Source: Pseudomonadota bacterium
GTDB lineage: Bacteria; Pseudomonadota; Alphaproteobacteria; Azospirillales; Azospirillaceae
Length of the DNA stretch: 11,669 nucleotides
Assembly (NCBI GenBank): GCA_023412175.1
Contig: JAEYOB010000219.1
Span: 1-11,669, forward strand
Direction: 5' to 3'
The position numbers and the translations under genes are program-made. The number at the start of each line of letters is the position of its first letter. The stretch's first letter is position 1. The notes below the pieces were generated by a model. The model had not been told where the DNA came from. It saw only the letters and a list, made by a program, of their open reading frames with translations, and did not search any database. Shown piece after piece: positions 8,506-11,669 of the stretch.

Positions 8506-8594
8506 GCTGCCGCAACGCGATGCCGGTCTTGACGCAAGAACGTTGCGGTCGGCCATTGATATCTCCGCAGATAACCTTGCTTAAGGGTGAGCTG

Positions 8595-8798
8595 ATGTTC
8601 GAAGACCGGCGCGGCGTGGCGCTTGCCATCAAGTCCTGCCTCGACAGCCTGAAAGACGACGCCGCGCGCAGCGATCTCGACGATCTGGCGCGTTTCATCG
8701 GCTTGGCCGCCATGGCGGCCGAGGAGGCCGCTATGGCGGCCGATCCCAAGGCCATGCAGCTCAAGGCCCTGATGGCCGGCGGCGTCGGCCACTGTTGA
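8595..8798 (+). CDS. 67-residue protein of unknown function
   Basis: I do not recognise this small protein. It starts at an ATG with AAGGGTGAG just upstream, and has GC-rich third positions typical of real genes in this genome. Residues 5-21 and 26-50 look like two charged or amphipathic helices (for example AIKSCLDSLKDDAARSDLDD). Next comes an alanine- and methionine-rich stretch with a near-repeat AAMAAEEAAMAADP (38-51), and it ends in GGVGHC. There is no signal peptide and no membrane segment, so it is probably cytoplasmic. The frame stays open upstream to 8304, but that part reads as untypical, AT-rich translation and is not taken as coding. It is monocistronic, divergent from dnaK and convergent with the gene at 8866. 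The long upstream regulatory region suggests tight control. Confidence 0.65.
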   Translation: MFEDRRGVALAIKSCLDSLKDDAARSDLDDLARFIGLAAMAAEEAAMAADPKAMQLKALMAGGVGHC

Positions 8799-8822
8799 TC
8801 GGGACACGGCTGCCTTCCGGGG

Positions 8823-8842
8823 CGGGGGCAGCGACGCCCCCG
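8823..8842. terminator. GC hairpin between convergent genes
   Basis: A 7-bp stem (8823-8829 with 8836-8842, 6-nt loop) lies 24 bases after the 67-residue gene and also beyond the stop of the convergent gene at 8866. There is no clear T-run on either strand, so termination is only probable. Confidence 0.4.
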
Positions 8843-8852
8843 ACCTGTCCTT

Positions 8853-8877
8853 CTACAAAAGCTCCCTACAAAAGCTC
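8853..8877. repeat. 12-base tandem duplication (13-base period) over a stop codon
   Basis: CTACAAAAGCTC occurs at 8853-8864 and again at 8866-8877. The minus-strand TAG that ends the 160-residue protein (8866-8868) is therefore copied 13 bases downstream. The protein is not altered. It looks like a recent slippage duplication. Confidence 0.8.
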
Positions 8878-9348
8878 TGCCGCCCGGATGGCGGCGTCGA
8901 GCCCGGCGAGATTCGAGACGTGCGGCTCCTGCCCGTCGAACAGCGCCGGCAGCGTGTAGCTGAACATCGCCACCCGTACCCGCCCGTCCCGCACATGGCC
9001 GAGCAGCCAGAGGTAATGGCTCTCGGTGCGGCCATCCTCCTCGGTCACCATGACGGCCTGGGCGAAGCGGGCACCGTCCTCCCGGCCCTCGACGCTGCGG
9101 TCGCTCACCCGCGCGTCGTCCGGCCGCACGAAACGCAGCACCATCTCGTGCAGCATCGCCTCCGCCGGTTCGCCGGCGCGCGGGGTGCGCTCGTCCGCCA
9201 GCACGCGCAAGGCGCCGCCGCCCGAGTCGGCCGGGTGGAAGGCCAGCACCTCGATTCCTTCGCGGTCCTCGGACGAGACCGTCCAGCCCATGGGCACGCG
9301 GAAGCGCACCGTCCCGGCCCACTCCACCGCCTTCCAATCCTCGTTCAT
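8866..9348 (-). CDS. Conserved-looking hypothetical protein, 160 residues
   Basis: I cannot name the family. The protein has no signal peptide or membrane segment. Its pattern is alternating beta-like strands: VRFRVPMGWTV (14-24), IEVLAFHP (32-39), GALRVLADER (45-54), HYLWLLGHVRDGRVRVAMFSY (111-131). A helix with EAMLHEMVLRF sits at 63-73 and a closing helix at 147-160. This order resembles PsbP/Mog1-like or DUF1795-type small alpha-beta folds, but that is only an impression from strand pattern. The ATG at 9348 is chosen because GGAGGAG lies directly upstream; the frame is open to 9456, but the extra 36 residues look like non-coding translation. It is divergent from the DUF1848 gene with a 92-base gap. 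Confidence 0.8.
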   Translation of the reverse strand: MNEDWKAVEWAGTVRFRVPMGWTVSSEDREGIEVLAFHPADSGGGALRVLADERTPRAGEPAEAMLHEMVLRFVRPDDARVSDRSVEGREDGARFAQAVMVTEEDGRTESHYLWLLGHVRDGRVRVAMFSYTLPALFDGQEPHVSNLAGLDAAIRAAELL

Positions 9349-9440
9349 CCGCTCCTCCGCCTGGAATCGGCGTGACCATAAGCCGTTCCAGCCGCCGGTC
9401 CAGCCTTGATCGCCGGCAAGCCAGTGCCCATGAAACCCGC

Positions 9441-10334
9441 ATGATCGTCTCGGCAAGCTACCGCACCGACATTCCCGCCTTCTACGGCCGCTGGTTCCTC
9501 AACCGCCTGAACGCGGGATTCGCCCGCGTCGCCAACCCCTACGGCGGGCCGCCGGGACGGGTCGATCTGACGCCGGCGGCGGTGGACGGCTTCCTGTTCT
9601 GGACCCGGAACCTCGCTCCTTTCCAGGAAGCGCTGGCTGCGGTCGACGCCCGCGGCACGCCCTTCGTCGCACAGCTCACCGTCACCGCCTACCCCCGCGC
9701 GCTGGAGCGTTCGGTGATCGCCTGGGAAGAGGCCGTGGCGCAGATGCGTGCCGTCCGCGACCGCTGGGGACCGCGGGCGGTGGTGTGGCGCTACGACCCC
9801 ATCGTCATGACCTCGCTGACGCCGCCGGCCTGGCATCGGGAGAGCTTCGCCCGGCTGGCCGGCGCGTTGCGCGGCGTGACCGACGAGGTCACCACATCCT
9901 TCCTGCAGCCCTACCGCAAGACCGCCCGCAACCTCGACGCGGCGGCGCGGGCCGCCGCCTTTTCCTGGCACGACCCGGAACCGGAGGAAAAGCGCGCCCT
10001 GCTCGGCGGCCTCGCCGGCATCGCGGCGGAGCACGGCATGGCGCTCACCCTGTGCACGCAGCCGGATCTGGCGGAGTCGCCCGGCGTGACGCCGGCACGC
10101 TGCGTCGATGCCGCCCGCCTGTCGGAGGTGGCCGGCGCTCCCGTCAAGGCGAGGCAGAAGGGCAACCGCCCCGGCTGCCTGTGCGCCGAGAGCCGCGACA
10201 TCGGAGCCTACGACACCTGCCCGCATGGCTGCGTCTACTGCTACGCGGTATCGAACCGCGCCGTCGCGCGCACCCGCGTCCAGGCCCATGACCCGGAGGG
10301 CGAATTCCTCTTCAGTCCGGCGCCGCGGGGTTGA
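9441..10334 (+). CDS. DUF1848 family protein with C-terminal radical-SAM-like cysteines
   Basis: The 297-residue protein opens with MIVSASYRTDIPAFYG, the hallmark N-terminus of DUF1848, and continues with FLFWTRNLAPFQ and WRYDPIV, also family features. Near the C-terminus it has CLC (C246, C248), then DIGAYDTCPHGCVYCYA, whose spacing CX3CX2C (C260, C264, C267) equals the radical-SAM iron-sulfur motif but sits at the end of the protein instead of the start. The family has no assigned reaction that I know of; metal or Fe-S binding is inferred from the cysteines. The middle reads like an alpha/beta barrel (QLTVTAYP, VVWRYDP, ALTLCTQPD), and no signal peptide is seen. The ATG at 9441 is chosen by homology; its ribosome site is poor. 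Its last 23 bases overlap the convergent glycosyltransferase gene. Confidence 0.92.
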   Translation: MIVSASYRTDIPAFYGRWFLNRLNAGFARVANPYGGPPGRVDLTPAAVDGFLFWTRNLAPFQEALAAVDARGTPFVAQLTVTAYPRALERSVIAWEEAVAQMRAVRDRWGPRAVVWRYDPIVMTSLTPPAWHRESFARLAGALRGVTDEVTTSFLQPYRKTARNLDAAARAAAFSWHDPEPEEKRALLGGLAGIAAEHGMALTLCTQPDLAESPGVTPARCVDAARLSEVAGAPVKARQKGNRPGCLCAESRDIGAYDTCPHGCVYCYAVSNRAVARTRVQAHDPEGEFLFSPAPRG

Positions 10335-11487
10335 GCCGGGCCAGCGCCCGGCAGAACCGCAACGCCGTGGCGGACTCCCCGAAATCCGCCTGGAGGTAGG
10401 TGTCCGTGCGGGCGACCGGCGGCGCCAGCCGGCCGTCGCACTTGCGCGCGAAGGCATCGGCGGCGCGCGCCCAGGTCTCGTCGAAGCTGCCGGTCGAGGC
10501 GTGCAGCACCGGAATGTCCCCCGCCACCGCAACCCGGAAGCCGCCCAGATGGGCGCGGAAGCTGAAATCCACGTCGTAGAGGTGGAAGCCGTCGAAGGTC
10601 CGCGCGTCAAAACCGATGGCCGCGGCGACGTCGCGCCGCGCGGCGATCAGCAAGCCGTCCAGCGCCTGGATCCCGCCCATCAGGCCGTGGTGCGGATAGT
10701 ACACGGACACTGAACAGCTGCCGTCCGGCAGAACATGCACCACCTGTCCGCGCAGATGCGGCCAGCCCGACGATACCCACCCCGGCCCGCTGAGCCGCGT
10801 CGTCCCGGCGAGGCCGAGCACGTCGGCGTGGCGCAGATGGCCGACCATGCGGTGGACCGCATCGGCCGGCAGGGTCACGTCGTCGTGCGAGAACACCACG
10901 ATCCCGCCGCTGGCCTGCGCCAGTCCCTCGGTGTAGCCGGCGGACAGCGAAGACGGACCAACGATGGGAATCACCTCGCCGGGCCAGCCGGCCAGCAACG
11001 CCTCCCAATGCGCCACGGCACGCGCCGAGCGGGCCTCGTCCGGGCTGCACACGATGGCGGAGACCGCCACATCACCGCCGGGCGGCGGCGGCGGCGGCGG
11101 CGCCAGCGGCGAACACGTGGGCTGTGACCGCTCCGCCAGCGTGCGGACGATGGTGGACAGGTTGCGCAGGGCCGGGAGATGCGCCGGCGCGTGGCGCAGA
11201 GCGGTGCGCAGCCAGCGCACGCCGGCCAGGGTGCACCCGAGCCCGAGGGCAGTGCCGCCGCAGGCCGACAGCACGTCCGGATCCGTCGGCGCCGTCCGGC
11301 AGGCTTCGCGCAGGGCGGCGACCGTCCCCGCGGTCTCGTGCTTCAGGCTGCGGACTTGGGCCAGCGCCATCCAGCCCTGCGGGTCGGCCGGGTCCGTCAG
11401 GGTCGCGTCGACGCAGACCTGCTCGGCGGCATCGAGCTGTCCGGAACGCACCAGCGCGGCTGCATGGGCGAGGAACTCCGCAGGCAC
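10312..11487 (-). CDS. TPR-containing glycosyltransferase (StrF / family 2-like)
   Basis: The 391-residue cytoplasmic protein has two parts. Residues about 5-120 form roughly three TPR-like helical repeats (for example GQLDAAEQVCVDATLTDPAD). A proline run (130-136) links them to a glycosyltransferase domain (about 140-385). In that domain HDDV (201-204) is the likely metal and nucleotide-sugar acidic motif. GFDARTFDGFHLYDVDFSFR (292-311) followed by H329 is the acceptor-side signature of StrF-like GT2 enzymes. It probably transfers a sugar to a surface glycan or protein; donor and acceptor are unknown. I chose GTG at 11487 for its AAGGAG nine bases upstream; TTG at 11526 is an alternative. 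A cheY-type gene ends 58 bases upstream on the same strand, so flagellar or surface glycosylation is possible but unproven. Confidence 0.85.
   Translation of the reverse strand: MPAEFLAHAAALVRSGQLDAAEQVCVDATLTDPADPQGWMALAQVRSLKHETAGTVAALREACRTAPTDPDVLSACGGTALGLGCTLAGVRWLRTALRHAPAHLPALRNLSTIVRTLAERSQPTCSPLAPPPPPPPGGDVAVSAIVCSPDEARSARAVAHWEALLAGWPGEVIPIVGPSSLSAGYTEGLAQASGGIVVFSHDDVTLPADAVHRMVGHLRHADVLGLAGTTRLSGPGWVSSGWPHLRGQVVHVLPDGSCSVSVYYPHHGLMGGIQALDGLLIAARRDVAAAIGFDARTFDGFHLYDVDFSFRAHLGGFRVAVAGDIPVLHASTGSFDETWARAADAFARKCDGRLAPPVARTDTYLQADFGESATALRFCRALARLNPAAPD
11081..11101. repeat. Seven-copy GGC triplet repeat
   Basis: Seven GGC units encode, on the minus strand, the proline linker between the TPR and glycosyltransferase parts. 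Changes in copy number would alter linker length without shifting frame. Confidence 0.85.
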
Positions 11488-11526
11488 CCGTCGCTTCTCC
11501 TTCGTGCGCTCCAAGCCTCTCCGCAA

Positions 11527-11545
11527 GCGGAAAGGGGTTTTCCGC
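11527..11545 (-). terminator. Hairpin directly after the cheY-type stop codon
   Basis: A perfect 7-bp stem (11527-11533 with 11539-11545, 5-nt loop) abuts the TAG at 11546-11548. No T-run follows on the minus strand, so read-through into the glycosyltransferase gene is likely. It may act as a partial terminator or a 3' stabiliser. Confidence 0.45.
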
Positions 11546-11669
11546 CTACGGACAGACCTTCTTGACGGTCTCGACCAGCTTTTCGGGGTTGAAGGGCTTG
11601 ACCAGCCAGCCGGTGGCGCCGGCTTCGCGGCCGGCGGTCTTCTTGGCGGGGTCGGCCTCGGTGGTCAGC
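11546..11669 (-). CDS. CheY-type single-domain response regulator, C-terminal 40 residues
   Basis: Only the 3' end is present; the gene continues past the right edge. The visible residues start with LTTE, whose first T matches the conserved Thr of receiver domains. GATGWLVKPFNPEKL follows, containing the conserved Lys-Pro pair, and the protein ends in VKKVCP soon after helix 5. With no output domain after the receiver, it is a stand-alone CheY-like protein, which normally carries phosphate from CheA to the flagellar motor. The GATGW-VKPF wording is typical of chemotaxis CheY proteins and not of transcriptional regulators. The phosphorylated Asp lies outside the window. Chemotaxis genes are expected to the right. 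Confidence 0.88.
   Translation of the reverse strand, partial: LTTEADPAKKTAGREAGATGWLVKPFNPEKLVETVKKVCP

Larger units (their letters stand above)
8044..8594. other. 551-base intergenic region, divergent from dnaK, rich in inverted repeats
   Basis: No credible gene lies here. From about 8260 to 8590 the DNA is clearly richer in A+T than its surroundings. In order it holds the dnaK promoter (8155-8183), an imperfect inverted repeat (8181-8220), GGCGCG/CGCGCC arms (8231-8236, 8250-8255), a nested repeat cluster (8259-8324), a 13-base odd palindrome (8343-8355), a CtrA-type site (8386-8401), one GAATC CcrM-type methylation site (8468-8472), a possible plus-strand promoter (8478-8505) and an 8-bp stem (8510-8517, 8541-8548). 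The density of symmetric elements suggests regulation of one or both flanking genes. Confidence 0.6.

Noticed and set aside
8304..8594. N-terminal extension of the 67-residue gene
   Set aside because: The extra 97 residues come from the AT-rich, repeat-filled intergenic DNA with non-coding codon usage. The ATG at 8595 has a ribosome site.
9372..9440. GTG start at 9372 for the DUF1848 gene
   Set aside because: The added 23 Ser/Arg-rich residues are not part of the family, which begins with MIVSAS-type sequence.

Overview
The window is GC-rich (about two thirds G+C) and carries dnaK and dnaJ in an alphaproteobacterial style, a GTG-started membrane diguanylate cyclase, promoters close to the alphaproteobacterial CTTGAC-N17-CTATAT pattern, a TTAA-N7-TTAAC CtrA-type site and a chemotaxis CheY tail. 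This suggests a chromosomal segment of a free-living Rhodospirillales bacterium, most like Azospirillum or a close relative. The assignment is inferred from gene character and was not searched.

Layout. Positions 1-1062 (+) hold the C-terminal part of an FtsX/YbbP-type ABC permease. 1184-1906 (+) is a Bax-inhibitor-1/YccA membrane protein with its own strong promoter, and it ends in two hairpins that can serve both strands. 1986-3209 (-) is a secreted periplasmic binding protein of the branched-chain amino-acid type, without transporter partners here. 3425-4609 (-) is a six-TM GGDEF protein. 4851-6005 and 6112-8043 (-) are dnaJ and dnaK, transcribed dnaK first, with a terminator after dnaJ. 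8044-8594 is a long, relatively AT-rich intergenic region full of inverted repeats, leading to a 67-residue orphan protein at 8595-8798 (+). 8866-9348 (-) is an unrecognised 160-residue protein, divergent from a DUF1848 protein at 9441-10334 (+). The DUF1848 3' end overlaps that of a TPR-glycosyltransferase at 10312-11487 (-). The last 124 bases are the C-terminus of a CheY-type regulator (-).

How the genes relate. DnaK and DnaJ are the Hsp70 chaperone and co-chaperone, and GrpE is not in the window. The remaining genes are mostly single transcription units. The cheY to glycosyltransferase pair is the only other likely co-directional unit. It may belong to a motility or surface-polysaccharide neighbourhood beyond the right edge.

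I see no CRISPR array, insertion sequence, tRNA, rRNA or prophage. The best candidates for something undescribed are the inverted-repeat region with a CtrA-type site in front of the 67-residue protein, and the DUF1848 protein with a radical-SAM-like cysteine motif at its C-terminus. Most of the rest is ordinary chromosome.
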